From NCBI RefSeq assembly GCF_047495875.1, contig NC_092474.1, positions 3,675,001 through 3,739,000 of the forward strand: a DNA stretch of 64,000 nucleotides, written 5' to 3'. The DNA comes from Pithys albifrons albifrons (lineage: Eukaryota > Chordata > Aves > Passeriformes > Thamnophilidae). Position numbers and translations under genes: made by a program. Shown piece by piece: positions 1-13,092 of the stretch; the first letter of the stretch is position 1; each line of letters begins with the position of its first letter. The notes under the pieces are model-generated. The model had not been told where the DNA came from, ran no database searches, and worked only from the letters and a program-made list of their open reading frames with translations.

Positions 1-3000
1 TGTTTTCCCAAGCAATAGCATGTGGAAATATTCAGCCCTGGAGAAACTGGTCCTGAGGAATTTGGTGAGAGAACATAACTGTTGGTTGAAGTGCTGTTGA
101 TGTGCCCTGTACAGGAGCTGGCCTGGTTCCCTTCAGGCAGCAGCGTGTGCTGCTCCAGTTCTCCCCAGCGCGGGTTCCTCCCAGGACACGACTGGGAACT
201 CTGGGCAGTAGCTGAACAGTCACAGCTGAATCTCCCAGAACTCTTCTCTCAGAGTTCCAGCTGCAGGGGTTCATTGCTGCTGAGGGATGACTCAGGTCAT
301 CAAATAGTAACTAATATTTTTGGAGTTTCTGAGCTGACAATAATTATGACCTGGATCGTTTCCAGAAGACATAACCCTGTGAAGGAACTTGGCTAAAATT
401 TACAAGGCTTTGGCTTCTACCACCTGTTATTGTTCCAAAATCTGAGTCATTTATTCTTTGTTCCTTAATGCTTTTTTTCCTGAGAGCAAGCAATCTAAGT
501 ATTTTCAGTGTACATTGGTCACTTCCAAACACACTGATGATACAACAAATACATTCTCTTGTTATTGAACGACTGCAAGTGGAAACCTTGCACCCGAGTT
601 TTAGTTGCTGGCCTTCTATCTTGTCTTTCTTAGCCAGATGAGTGACAGTAATTCCTGCTCCTGTTTCTTCATCTTTATGGATTTAGTTGGAATGGGGAAC
701 ATAGGTGGGTTTTATCCTGGTAAATGTGAAAGAATACTGAGAGAAATTGCCACTGTGATGAACGGAGATGAAGTGAAAAGAAATAGGCTTTATAATTAAG
801 GACTAATGAAACTGGGATAGTGACTGCCCTGGTTGTATTGATTCTGGCAAATAACGTGATAACATGCATTTTCCTCAGGTGGGACTAACAGCCAGCTCAG
901 GGCTGTGTTATCTCCTATAAACTGTTTTCCATTCTGGACAGCAACAGTAGGGGGTGTGAGATGCTGCCCTAGGTTGCCATCAGTTTTTCCTCCTCTGCTT
1001 TCATCTCCTCACTCCTCCATTTCGGCTGAAATTGCTTTTATAACATTATTAAAACCTGGTAACTCATTATTGCTTGTTCCCCATTAAAGTCAATTGAGTA
1101 TTGAGCTGTAGCAATTGCAAATTGATCCATTAAAGCCAAATTCAAATCTGGCTGGACAAAAGCCTGCATTTTTAGGGTTTCAGAGCAGGTGGTGTCTCCT
1201 GTTTTCACTTTGCAAAGAGCAAAATAGACACACCGTGACACACAAGACATACAAGTGACTTTGAGCAATTAATAAGATACAATGATTTGTCATCTTCTCC
1301 AAGGAACTGTTTTGTACAGTTTGTTGGTATGATAAAAATATTTACTGATTCAATTCACACCTTTGAAAATACAATACATAAGCTAAGAAAACCTTCCAGT
1401 GCCAGCCCTCAGAAGTGTCTGGCATCTCACGGAGCCTGACTGCCTCTTTTAATTGCACTCTGAGCAGCAGACTCAAGAAATGATCATTGCTGAGCTCCTC
1501 CTGTGTGAGATGGGAGGTGTATCTGCACCAGGAGACTGAATACTCTGCAGTTTGTCACCTCCCCTCAGTGCAGGAGCACCTTTTAGGCAAGAGAAAGGCT
1601 TCCCACAGATGATAAGATGTTCTGCTGCTGTCCCATGATGGTGCTGCACCCTGTCATTATTTAAGCTGCACTAATTTTCCCTGTCCTTTGTTTATGCTCA
1701 AATTAAGGATGAGACTGACATTCCAGGTGTGGGCAGACACGCAGGAGCTTCTGGGGAGTTAATTGATATGTTAAAATCACTCTTCCTCAGGATGGTCTTT
1801 TCAGTATGAATGTCTTATAAACCTGAACTTTAATGTCTTTTTCCTATAGAAAAAATTTTTTTCACATGATTATACCCCCTGTTCATTTTGAACCCAGTGG
1901 TTAACTTCAGTCAGATTTGAATGTCACACCTGCTGAGGTATTAGCCAAGTAGCCATTAGGCAAAAATCTGGAAGCTTCACTAGTTCTAATTCTTAGGAAA
2001 CAATTTAGATAAACAGTTTAACAACTTTTGTTCATTGAAAAAGCTGTTTTTAATCCAAAACATGTTCTTGCATGGGGAGAGTTTTCAAATTGGTGCAAGA
2101 AAAGTATGCTTAAAATTGTAAGTTTTTGCTTTCAGGTAGTAGGAAAAACATTTAATATCAGAATCTTGAGATTCCTTTTTTGGAGCTAACACTCGTAAAT
2201 CAAAAGTTGGCAATTTAGGTTTTTTTCATATTTAGAATTTCAAAGACAAACTGTGATAAAGCATTGCTTGGACAGTTTTTCTTAAGACCTCAGCAGAATG
2301 AGTGGAGAAATCTGCTGATAGTGTGGATTTTAGTGATGCAAAATCATAAATTATTTCTCATCACTCAAAAATGGGCCAGGTTTTGCCCACCTTAATGTAC
2401 TTTTGGGAAATATAACCAATGATTTCAGAAGACAATAAATAATTTCCACTGTAGGATGGAAGGATTACAGATTTTCCAGCATGACTGATTACAATTTTGT
2501 AAAGGAATTGAATTTAAGAATTAATCTCTGATAACTACCTTTGTGAACTTGTGCTGCAATGAAATAGTCAGAAATATCAGAGGGTGCTGCTGGTTTTTCC
2601 TCAGCTGCATCTGTTTTGATTTGTGTGACCTGATAAGCATTTCCACCCTTCTAGTTTGACCTTTAACTGTATATTTGAGTTTTATTTACTGTTGCTGTTT
2701 TCCTGCTTATATTGCTGTCTAAATGGATATAAATGCATTCCTGAGGCTGTAGTTAATACCTTGATCTTTGAGCATAAGTTACTTACTTTTTGCCTTCCAT
2801 CTGCATTTCTGCTTTGCCTGTCACTGCAGTAGGGCTGCTCTACCCAGATCTAAACTTACATTATCAATGGATACATATTAAAATTAAAGTGAAATCTGTG
2901 AATATAATAATGTGTACATGAGTATACGTTCCACTTGTTGGCTTTTGCCTTCTGAACACCTAAATTCCATAGCATTGCTTTTTTCCTGGGAGTCAAGGCT

Positions 3001-3363
3001 CTTTCCCTTCCCAGCTCTGAGAGAGGTGAGGCAGCCAGGGCTGAGCTCTTTGTTCCATCCCCAGGGAGATTTTATTATCATTTTTTGGTAGGCACCAGGC
3101 CTGTGAAGCCAGGCCATCTCTCTTTGCTTGCACATCTTTAATCAGATCATCTCCTGCAAACATGGGGGTTTATGAGAGAGCTGAGTGTAATTGCAAGTTA
3201 ATCTGCTGCTTCTGCACCTTCAGTGCCTTTGGCTCCGTGCCTCATATTGCTCTTAATGATTTGTTAATACCAAATAATGCAAAAACACTGCTTCCTTAAG
3301 CACTTAATAGGATGTACTGTAATGGAGATAAATGGGCTGTAACACTCTTTATTTCTGTTTTAG
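1..3363 (+). other. RIMBP2 intron (5' part outside window)
   Basis: This is AT-rich intronic sequence ending in a pyrimidine-rich tract and the TTTTAG acceptor before the first visible coding exon. The open frames in it are short, lie on both strands and resemble no protein I know. I see no repeat family, RNA gene or promoter that I can support. Confidence 0.75.
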
Positions 3364-3453
3364 GAAAATAAACTGAAAGATGCCGTGCAAGAAAAGAACC
3401 GCCTGAGCCTTCAGTATGCAAGTGTGTCCCCCAGAGCACTGCAGTATGACCAG
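3364..3453 (+). CDS. RIMBP2: RIMBP2 exon: N-terminal coiled-coil segment 1
   Basis: Ninety nt, phase 0 in and out, encoding 30 residues from ENKLKDAVQEKNRLSLQYAS to LQYDQ. The acceptor is TTTTAG|GAAAAT and the donor CAG|GTAACT. The residues are charged and heptad-like, as expected for the RIM-BP coiled-coil region that mediates self-association. This exon lies upstream of the Met I remember as the start of the common human isoform, so it belongs to a longer N-terminal form. It joins the next exon in frame (LQYDQ-VKSDYD). It is the first coding exon I can recognise in the window, and more N-terminal exons must lie upstream. Confidence 0.88.
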
Positions 3454-6400
3454 GTAACTCCAGGCATTCCTTACAGAAATCAGGCTGAAAAGGGGATCAT
3501 ATGGTCTTTTTTTTTCTGATTTGCTTGCTTGTAAATGAAAGAAAAGTAATTAAAAATAAATTACGAAAAATGATTTTATGAACAAATGCCATTTCCAAGT
3601 GAATGTTCAAGACACTGATGGGCTTTAGAGAAGTCCATCATTCCTCTGAGGTCTATTTTCAGAGCGTTCTTAGTGTTAGATCCAACCCATGTAAGGGTGT
3701 GTTATACTGTAGTTTTCATTTTCTCTTTTCTGTATAAATATATATCGTTAGTTTAAGTTTAAAGCTGTTTTGAGTTTCTATTTTTTTTCCTTTCTCCCTT
3801 TTCTTAGTGGGGGGGGAGGGAGGCCTTGACTCTGTATTGGGCAGGTGACATTTTGCCAGCTCAACCCAAGACACTTAGTCTTGTAAATTGGTATAGGCTT
3901 TGGTAAAAGACTTTTTTGGTGATTCTGGTGAAATTTGACTGAAAAATTCTCTTCTTTTTCTCTGAAGAATTTCTATCTATTAGTTGGAGTTTTCTCCTCT
4001 CCTTCTGCATTTTAAATTTGCAATTTATATTTTCTCAGTGAAACACTGAAAAGATCTTGTCCAACAGCAAATGCCCAAAACTCTACTTGGCACTATTTCC
4101 CCTGTAACTTCAGTATCTCAGGTCCTGATATAAAAGCTATTTTAATAGCAAGTGTTTTTCTTTAGTTCTTATTTGTGCCTATCCTGGACTAAAGAGCATC
4201 TTTCTGCCTGCAATGTGATTGTATCTCTGGCAAATTCTGCATGGGGTGACCAGCATGGGAGGGAGGAGAGGCTGATGTGCCTCCCCTCACCACATATGCT
4301 TTCAGGGAAAGAAACATCATGAACCAGCCACTTTACAGGGCTACATTTAGCTAAAAATAAAACTCCAATCTGGGATTTCTACAGGGCTTAAGTGAGTTGC
4401 TGGGCAACCTCATTCATATCACAGGAGCTGTTACTCACATGGGCGCCGATGGAAGCCCATCCCCAAAGCTTGCAAACCAGTGGGGGCTGCACCCTTTGGT
4501 GGCACAGAATACCCCCCTGCTGAATTTCCAAGCCAAGGAAGGTCTCATTAGGTCCCTGAGGTGATGGAAATCATCAAAATTCAGAGGTGGCTGTGCATTT
4601 AGTCCATGTTTTATATGTAGCACCTGGTATCGAAGATGACTTGACATTTCCTGTTGCTGACGAATTTAAATTGTTTTTATATAGAAAGAGTTAAAATAAT
4701 TTATGAGAGGAGGAAGCCATGTGTATCATAGCATCACTTAATTTTATTCATCCATCTGTCTACAATTTCTCCCTTTCCTAATGTTTTTCTCTTCTCTTTA
4801 TTGTTGTTTACACATTACCTTTTCTCTTTATTTCAGGAGGCTCATAAGATAAAGTCTTAATTGGGCAATTTGATATTCTAACTGACACAGAATAATGCAC
4901 AGCATTAGAGCAGTGAGGCTCAGTACCTTGGTGACACTAAAAATGTTAGTCCTCTTACTATCAGCAAGTGCAGAACTGCCTGGTTGATAATGCTTTATTA
5001 TAGGTAATACTTTAACTATAGTGAAAAGCTTGAGGTACATGGAAAAAATCTAATAAAAACAATTGAAAATATAAAGGCAAAATGTCAACCTTTGACACAT
5101 TAGCCACTAAATTAGTAATAAAGTTATCTTGTCAGAATTTATCATGCTGTGGGTGTTTATTTCTTCACATGTATTAGCACTGTGAAAGGCACAGTGCAAC
5201 AATTCTGGAAGCCTGCACTGCTAATCTGATGCCACCTCAGTACTACCAAAAACTTGTTTTAGAATCATAGAATCATAGAATTGATTGGATTGGAAAAGAC
5301 CTCCAAGATCATCGAGTCCAACCCTTGGTCCAACTCCAGTCCCTTTACCAGATCATGGCACTCAGTGCCACGGCCAATCTGTGTTTAAAAATCTCCAGGG
5401 ATGGGGAATCCACCCCCTCTCTGGGCAGCCCATTCCAATGCCTGAGCACTCTCTCTGCAAAGAATTTTCTTCTGATCTGCAACTTCAATTTCCCCTGGCA
5501 GAGCTTGAGCCCATCGTGCCCCCTTGTCCTATTGCTGAGTGCCTGGGAGAAGAGACCAACTCCCACCTGGCCAGAACTTCCCCTCAGGTAGTTCCAGACA
5601 GTGCTGAGGTCACCTCTGAGCCTCCTCTTCTCCAGGCTAAACACCCCCAGCTCCCTCAGCCTCTCCCCATAGGGCTTGTGCTCCAGTCCCTTCACCAGCC
5701 TTGTTGCTCTTCTCTGGACTCGCTCCAGCACCTCAATATCCTTTCTGAACTGTTTTAAGAGTGCTGTCTCACTTTTAACAACTTTAACAGTATTTAATCT
5801 TAGTAGTATACCCTGAGTGTTAACAAACCTTTTGTTTTCCTTCTTGCACAACAGCTTTTCTGGGAGTATTTCTACCACACACAGTGAGGTTGAGGATAGA
5901 TGGTGCAGTTTAAATGACATCTTAGTGTTCACAATGTGTGAAGCTGTACAGCTTTGGATGTGGAGGTTGGAGCAGAATTCTAACAGAGTTAGGGCTCAGC
6001 CCTGAAGGGGAAAACCTGCCTAAATTAATTTATTCTTTTTCACCCTTGAGAGCTGGCCTGAAAAACAGGCCAACTTCATCCAAGCAAATGGGGCTGCAGG
6101 AGTGTTTATACATTCTGTTCTGTAGCACAGGCAAAGCTACTGCTCATTTTTGCACACAATGTGCTTGCTGAAATTTGACTGTAGAAAGGAGTGAGTATGA
6201 GGCTGGCTACCTTTAAACCACCAAATAAAGCTAAAATTGTCCATAACTTACATGGCTTGGTTTTGGTACTCTGCAAAGTGAAACAAAATGGTATTTCTGG
6301 TGTGGAGGACTTATGGAAATATTTTATATCGTTAGGGGATTGCTGTGGCTCTGACTTGTTTTCCTGTTCATCTGAATGTAGATGGGTTAGTGTTTTTGTG

Positions 6401-9087
6401 TAAAAACAGAATAGATATTATACATTCAGAATTTATTTCCACCACACCTGACACCATACCATTCTTGGGTTGTTTCTCAGTAAAATTTTCTGAACAATGC
6501 CAGTGGTTTGAGGACCTGGCAGGTCTCTAATGCCTGGAATAAAGGCACGTGGTGGGTTGTGAGGCTGATGGAGCTTTTCAGCAACAAAATAACCTGCTGG
6601 TTCATGGTGATGTGCTGGTTGTCAATAACTAGTGTGTGTTTAAGTGTTGAGGAAGTGGAAGGCACTCCAGCAATGTTGGCCTTCATTACTGACTCCAGTG
6701 AGGGCACATTCAGTAAGTGTGAAGATACGGGATGCAAAATAAATTGGTTGGTGCATTGAACAGAGAAGCATCACGGATCAAAATGTTCCCTGTTTCTGTG
6801 ATGAAGTGAGAGCTGCTTGTGATGACACTCTATTTAGGTCAACTCTTTTTGCCACTGGGAACATTGATGTGTTGATACGCTCTGTGAGTAATTCAAGTTC
6901 ATGTATATCCCATATGTTCTTAACCAGCCTGCTTGGAGAGAGCATTAAATTCACATTTAAGAACAAATGTTGTCTAAAAAAAAAGAAAAAAAAGGACATT
7001 ATAGCCTTGTCAAGTTTTATGATGCCTTATGGGTTATATAAATGTGTAGATCACAGCATTCTACGTGATACACAATCTTCAGATGAGAAAGTCCTGACAA
7101 GACTGTCCTGTAGAAATATTAAAAGATACCAGTGTTTCTGGAAGTATAAAAAGACTAATTTTCAGAAGGTAGATTTGGTTCTGTTCTTTCCAATCCACAG
7201 AATTAAAACAGAACTTTGTTCAAATGCTGATTTGCCAAAAGAGAAAGTAGAGAAATTGTGTATTCCTTCTCTTTAACTAATTCAGGTAGGCACTTTGGGA
7301 TCCTAAATGGAAGATCCTGTGACATGTAAAATATTTGAAGTTCTACCTGTCTCTAATCCATCTCTTTCCAAAATTGCATGAGCAGCCTGATAAGTAGTTT
7401 GTTCTGAGAGCCCCTTCCCTGCCAGCAGGGAAAGACCCAGAGCAGAAATGTGCCCTCCTCACCAGCTCCAAAAATTATTCAGAATGTGATGACTAGGAAG
7501 TTTTAGAAAACTCTTGACTAAAGTGGGCAGTTCTGTGAATTGTTTTGGAGACAGGGAAAACTAAAGCCTAAGGAAAATAACCTTTTCTTGAAAGGTGTTC
7601 AAAATATTGTACATCATTAATCCTCAGTAAATTAACTGAGAATCACAGAGAGCAACAAAATTGCATCATTGATACTGATACCTCATTGTTTCCTTTTCCC
7701 ATTCCATTATTCTTCAATATACACTGACTGATCAGAGCAATGGAATACAATGCAAAGGATGCAGGAAGTTCATAGATTCTGAAAATCCATTGTTTCATAG
7801 TTTCCTTAGTTAGAAAGAAGTAAGGGGAGAGGAAAAGAAAAATCTGCACAGAAAAGAAAATCCTGAGCTTGACAATAATTGCATCAGTTCTTGTGGAAAA
7901 CATGATTTGTTCCATTTTCCTCTCTTTTTTTCTAGTCCACTGCACTCCAAAGAGCCCTGAATACAAGGGCTGGCTGCAAACATTTAGATTGTTTGGTCCA
8001 TGGCAAAATTTGCAAGTTAACAAACTGGAGCCAGGAGGCAAATAAAAAAGGCTGAATCAGCTTCCAAAACATCACTTGAGAAAATGGCCAGGAGATATCC
8101 ATGGCAGGCATTGCTTAATGCCATTTGTTCTTTAAAAATCAAAATAATATTACAGTGAAACAGTATGGGAAGATAATGTTTGGGGGGTTTTACCAAGGGG
8201 TTTATTTCTGCTGGGTTTTCATCCTTAATGTAAAACTTGCAGTTTCTCATAAGATAAAAGGTGTAATAATCCTATTGTTATACATGTCTCAAAGTTATAA
8301 AATGGTCAGGGATAAGAAATTAAATTTTCAGCTGGTTTGAACTGAAGGGAGAACTTTTCTATGGCAGGATAAAGTAACTGAATTTATTTTCTTGTTTTCT
8401 GTATGTGTTTATGGAGTCACTCTCACTGATGCTTCACAAAATCCTTTATAAAAAGACTGGATCATGCTGAAATGGTTAAGATTGCACCAAGTAATTTAAA
8501 TTGTAAAACAAGTCCTAATTTATGAATATCTGATCCATTAAATACCTTTTGTATGGAACTATTCTAAGGGAGAGCAGGAGGTTTGTTGCAGAAAACCTAT
8601 TTTTTGAATGGCAGAGACACTGATTTCAAATGTTAGGCTGATCATGTGTATTTGAGTTTATTCTGAAGTCAGTTTACACTGAAAAGGAGTCCAAAAAATG
8701 TACATGTGAGTTTTATTGACATATATGTGTTAGATCTCTGTCTCTTTATATAACACACCCACCTCTGATGCCTCTGAGATTCAAAGAATTTGGAAGTTTT
8801 CTTACTGTCTTTAATTTTTGGCCTTGTAGAGTGTATTTATTTAAATTTGCATGACTTCTCAATAACTACAGATTGGTTGCCAGGTTGTAGTGCTTGTCAA
8901 AAGAAAATGTTCCATGAATCCATGTATATGAACATTCCCATTTGGGTTTTTTGTGCTTCTTCCCTATTTCCTTTGAACTATTTTTTTCCTTTTCTTAATT
9001 TTTAACGTGCAGAAACATTTTTGTCAGGCAGAGTTTTCCCTTCATTTATTGGCTTTTTGGGCAATAATCACATTTTATTTTTTCTAG
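3454..9087 (+). other. RIMBP2 intron with an antisense CR1
   Basis: An intron of 5.6 kb. Its one clear content is the CR1 copy at 5261-5757. A G-run (eight G then GAGGGAGG) lies near 3811. A 70-codon frame on the - strand at 4435-4647 resembles no protein I know. The acceptor is TTTTCTAG. Confidence 0.8.
5261..5757 (-). mobile_element. CR1 LINE, 5'-truncated, antisense to RIMBP2
   Basis: On the + strand the element begins with two copies of the 8-bp unit AATCATAG, the complement of the CR1 3' terminal ATTCTATG repeat. It then runs through typical CR1 3' sequence. The complementary strand is open from about 5757 to 5345 and encodes the C-terminal end of CR1 ORF2, with motifs such as [36 protein letters not shown] and [11 protein letters not shown]. 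Homology stops near 5757, so most of the reverse transcriptase and all of ORF1 are missing, as usual for CR1. It is a dead retrotransposon fragment. I see no target-site duplication. Confidence 0.95.
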
Positions 9088-9210
9088 GTAAAATCAGACT
9101 ATGACCATCTTCGAGAAACCCTTCTCAGAGTGACCAAAGAACGAGATTTGGCTGTAAAGGGAAAACACCAGCTCCAAGCCAAGCTGGAGAACTTAGAGCA
9201 GGTCCTAAAG
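9088..9210 (+). CDS. RIMBP2: RIMBP2 exon: N-terminal coiled-coil segment 2
   Basis: A 123-nt exon, phase 0 to 0, encoding 41 residues from VKSDYDHLRETLLRVTKERD to KLENLEQVLK. The acceptor is TTCTAG|GTAAAA and the donor AAG|GTACGT. It is an almost continuous heptad pattern of Leu and charged residues, so a coiled coil. In spliced order it gives residues 31-71 of the product counted from the first exon in the window. Confidence 0.92.
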
Positions 9211-12200
9211 GTACGTGCAAGGACATAAAGTCCAAAAATCAGTACTTGTATTGCTTGTTTATTATTCCTGAGGCTCATTCAGGGACTCACAGAAGCATAA
9301 GAGACATAACTCAGGGACTGAATGCCCCTATTAGTTATGATAAAACGTATGGAATGCAGTAGACCAAGTACTGACAAGGGATCTCAGACTATCAGAGGAC
9401 AGATATCTTTAGAGGCCATTTATCTGACACTTTACTAGTAATTGGATGTAGGTTTTCACTATACAGTTATTTAAATCAGAATGAAAAAAGAGGATGAGAA
9501 TATGAACAACTGCCAAGATATTTCACTTTAGAGACAACCATGTCTGCCAGTCTACAAAATGTTATTGTGGCCTTTACATTCTGTAAATCTCGCTCTTCTG
9601 CTTAAGAACTTCTGCAAAATTTTCCTCCACTGAAACAGAATTTCTCTGCTGGATGCAGAGATCCTGGCTTTCCATGTCCAGTGCTTTTCTTCCTTCAGCA
9701 GAGCCCTTTATCTTGGACAGACTTGAAACCCTACAGTCCTTTTTAGCACCAAGTCCATGCCCAAGCAGATGCAATTAATTGTGTGTTTCATGTGTGTCCT
9801 TGTATGTTTGAGAAATGAATGGTTTGAAAACATGGCTTGCAGCTTTCCAGCCACTGGAAAAAAGTTTTGAGAAATATCAAGCCTAGTTTCCTTGTCTAAA
9901 AAGAAACTCAGTTTCTCTTTTGAGAAATTCAGGATGCCTCAACAAAGGAGAAAAGATGAAGAACTGCTGAATTAGCGAACTTCTGAATATTTCCACAGTG
10001 CCTCTCTAGAAGAGTCCTGATTTTCTGATGTGTTCAGGCAGCTTTTCCCATTCATCCCCTGCAATGTTGCTCACCCATCTGCGAGCACAGATGAGAAGCC
10101 TTTTGATAAGGCTCCTTGGGTGAGAATTCAATTTGCTCCCCATTCAGCATCGTGTATGAGTTCTGTTTTGTAAACAAGGCTTGGGTACTTGAAAGCCACT
10201 GGAGTTTGTTCTTGCATGAACCAGTTGCACATTTTAGAGCTGCAAAGTCACTTGTATAGGGCAGAGTGGGGTTTGTTTTCTCTGCAGCTGGAGGTACACT
10301 CTGAACAGCTGAAGCCAGGACGGGCTGTTCATTGTCCAACCTCCCAGCTGCCCCCGAGGAGGAAGGGAAAACAAGGGCCATTTAAGCAGGTCCCTTAAGT
10401 GCAGTTTCAGAAACAGTTTATACTGTACAGCTGTCTGGCTCTGTGGTTTGAAATAAAACTGATAAGTTCACGGTGTGCCCAGTTCATTCTGCTGCTCTGC
10501 AGGATTCTTGCCTTTGATCTGAAAGATGCACCAGAGACATCCCTTCTTCACACTTTCTTTGAAAGACAGAGTGTTATTTGGCAACTGTATTGAAATAGGA
10601 AGTCCCTACTGTATTTTTTCTATGCTCTTTTGAATGTGGATTTGCCCTCTGATGTTAGAGTCGCATTGTTAGGACCTCTGGAGAGGGTGCAAAAGGGATG
10701 TGCAAACTGACACCACAGAGAGTTCTGAGCTGCCTCATGTTAAGGACAGTGACACCCCAGGGAAATGGATTGTCGCCACCCACACAAACCTCGGGCAATG
10801 TCAGCACTGGGGAAGCTGCTCCTAGAGGAAGATGCAGGAGGAATTGAGCAGAGATTGAGCTCAGAGCTTGCTCCCTGCTGTTCTAGTGCTCTCTGCAGTC
10901 CTTCTCCACCACCCAAGCCTGTTCTGGGGCTTGGAAGAAGAAATGTCGGCAGCTGATGTGCAGAGAGGAAGCACAGGACAGATTTGAAGAGAGAACCAAT
11001 TTGAGACCAATGTGTGAGGAGAGGAATTGCTTCTGGTTTTGGGGAGATTTAATTGCTGTGCCAGGGGAGGGACACATGCTGGGGTGAAGAGATCCTGGTG
11101 GTTTTAAATACTAAGTAGCTCATGACATTACTAAAATGACTGAGAGATAGTTCTGGGTTAACACAGATGACCAAATGGTCTTTTCTGACCTTAAAATCTG
11201 TGAACTCCAGATCATTAAGTACATATTTTAGGAAAGAGAGAAATGAAAAGCTGGAGGGAATCACAGATCATGAATAACAATCTGTTTCTTTATTGCATTT
11301 TATAGATTCACTGTATGGTCACAGTATTAATTATTTATTGATCTTTGCCAAGGACTAGAAGTGTTCTGTAGTAGTTTTTGTAACAGTAGTAAGACTTTAA
11401 CAGTATCAAAATATGCTACACCAAATCTGGCACAAAGTCTTGAGAGAGGGAAGTGAGACTTTTTAATGATAATTAAAGGTTTTAATTAAAGGTGTGAGAA
11501 TTACTTGATTGCCTCACCATTTCTTGAATTTAAGAAATGTGCTGATGCTCCATCGGTGTCAAGTTTTGCATAAGACGTGATAGAAGCTGCTGAGCTCTGT
11601 AAATGTAGCTTTGTGCTAATTTAAATCATGAGTCAGACTAGTTAGTAAAATAGGTTGTGTTCATTCAGGTGACATGAGAGTCAGAGCCCTTATTTTTGGT
11701 CATTATAAAATACTGATAATAGATATTACCCAGGAACCATTTAACTTTTGTGGAGCATTCGCAGTTCAGAAACGTCTACAGCCAAAATACTCCTCGAAAA
11801 GAAGCCATAGTTGAGGGTCAAAAAGCTGATGAATTGGAAAAATCTTTTTGTTATTCTTGTTTTGAAGCAACACATCAAATGAAAATAAATAAATCCAGAG
11901 CAGAGGCCAAATGGAGTAGTGGAGTCATTTCTGCTTCCTTTGCAAACATACCCAGATTGAGAGACATCAACCCCCCCGGGCTGTCCCTCTTTGTTATGAG
12001 TAACATGTACCAGACAGAGACAGCTCATGAAAGGTTGCAAATATGCTTGATAAAATATTCTCTTGTACACAATAGGAGATATTTGCGGCTGTTCTTGTCA
12101 ATTTTAGCTGTGCATTTGTGTTTCCAAGTGCTGATTTCTAATAGGTTTGTGTGTAATAACTCATGGTGCTGCAGATAAGACATTGTGCCTCTGCTCTGAG

Positions 12201-12987
12201 AGTATTATGGGAATAATATGTAATTTGGAAAATAAAAATCTTCAATACCAGTCTCACCAGAGAAGAGATCAGAATCTGGAAAGAGATCTTTCTTAACTCC
12301 CATTTATTAAGAGGGTGTTTGAAAGCTACAGTGATGTTGGGAGAATAATATTAACCCATAATGAAAAAGATTTCTATCTGCAAAGGATATCTTGACATTG
12401 TTCAGCTTGTGCTTTTCCCAAGAACCTTTCTTATATTGCTTTGGATCATTAGCAGCAAATGTACTTTAAAAGTTGTTTTTGAGTACTCTGTGGCCCCTTT
12501 TGTCCAAATCCACCTGTGTTAGTTTAGTTCTCTCTAATCAGCTATAAAGAAGAGGCAGAGATCAGCAAAGGTAAGCTATTTCTTTTGGGTCATCATTTGC
12601 AAAACAAATCACAAAAGCATATCCTAGATAAAGAGGCACTTGGGGAATTGTCAAGGTAATTTTTTTTCCCAGGCTTTGATTTTTTAGCACAATGCCACAT
12701 AAAAATGTGTTCCTGATGGATGAAATGGGTCCTGTTCCCTTGTGCATCACCACATTGCTGACAGTGTCAGGGTGGTACATCCTAAAAGAGATTGCTGTGA
12801 AAATGCCTGAGTTTAGCTTTGGCAATACACCTCTAAGCACTGACCAAATTAAGACCCTGTGTAGTTTCCACCTTGCCTATGAGTGAGTTTTGATATCAGG
12901 ATGGAAGATCTGCCTCGCTGGGAATGGCAGCACGTTTAGCTGCAGGTTTGAAGTCTCCTGATGCTTTCCCCTGTTCCCTTGGCACAG
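9211..12987 (+). other. RIMBP2 intron
   Basis: An intron of 3.8 kb, mostly AT-rich and unremarkable. The only recognisable element is the ancient CR1 tail near 11,150-11,210. A 64-codon open frame at 12,692-12,886 lies just before the next exon but has no acceptor or family resemblance that I can support. Confidence 0.75.
11150..11210 (+). repeat. Ancient CR1 3' tail remnant
   Basis: The stretch AGATGACCAAATGG followed by TCTTTTCTGACCTTAAAATCT and GTGAA resembles the old amniote CR1 3' end, which has GATGATCTAATGGTCC then CTTCTGGCCTTAAAATCTATGAATC. It is much more diverged than the copy at 5261. The limits are approximate and the match is from memory. Confidence 0.55.
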
Positions 12988-13092
12988 CATATGCGAGAGG
13001 CTGCTGAACGGCGGCAACAGCTGGAGCTGGAGCATGAGCAAGCCTTGGCTGTCCTCAACGCCAAACAGCAGGAAATCGAGCTCCTGCAGAAG
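12988..13092 (+). CDS. RIMBP2: RIMBP2 exon: coiled coil with the Met used by the common isoform
   Basis: A 105-nt exon, phase 0 to 0, encoding 35 residues: H, then MREAAERRQQLELEHEQA, through KQQEIELLQK. The acceptor is GGCACAG|CAT and the donor AAG|GTAAGG. The ATG at 12991 corresponds to the initiator Met I remember for the standard human RIMBP2 protein. Here the frame also runs in from the two upstream exons, so this Met is internal in the longer form. The residues form a coiled coil rich in Glu, Gln and Leu. Confidence 0.95.

Noticed and set aside
4435..4647. 70-codon - strand frame that looked protein-like
   Set aside because: No family resemblance, no splice signals and no poly(A) tail or duplication to suggest a processed pseudogene.
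12692..12886. 64-codon open frame just before the coiled-coil exon
   Set aside because: No acceptor or donor in phase and no resemblance to RIM-BP N termini. An overlapping 92-codon frame on the other strand suggests a chance AT-rich opening.
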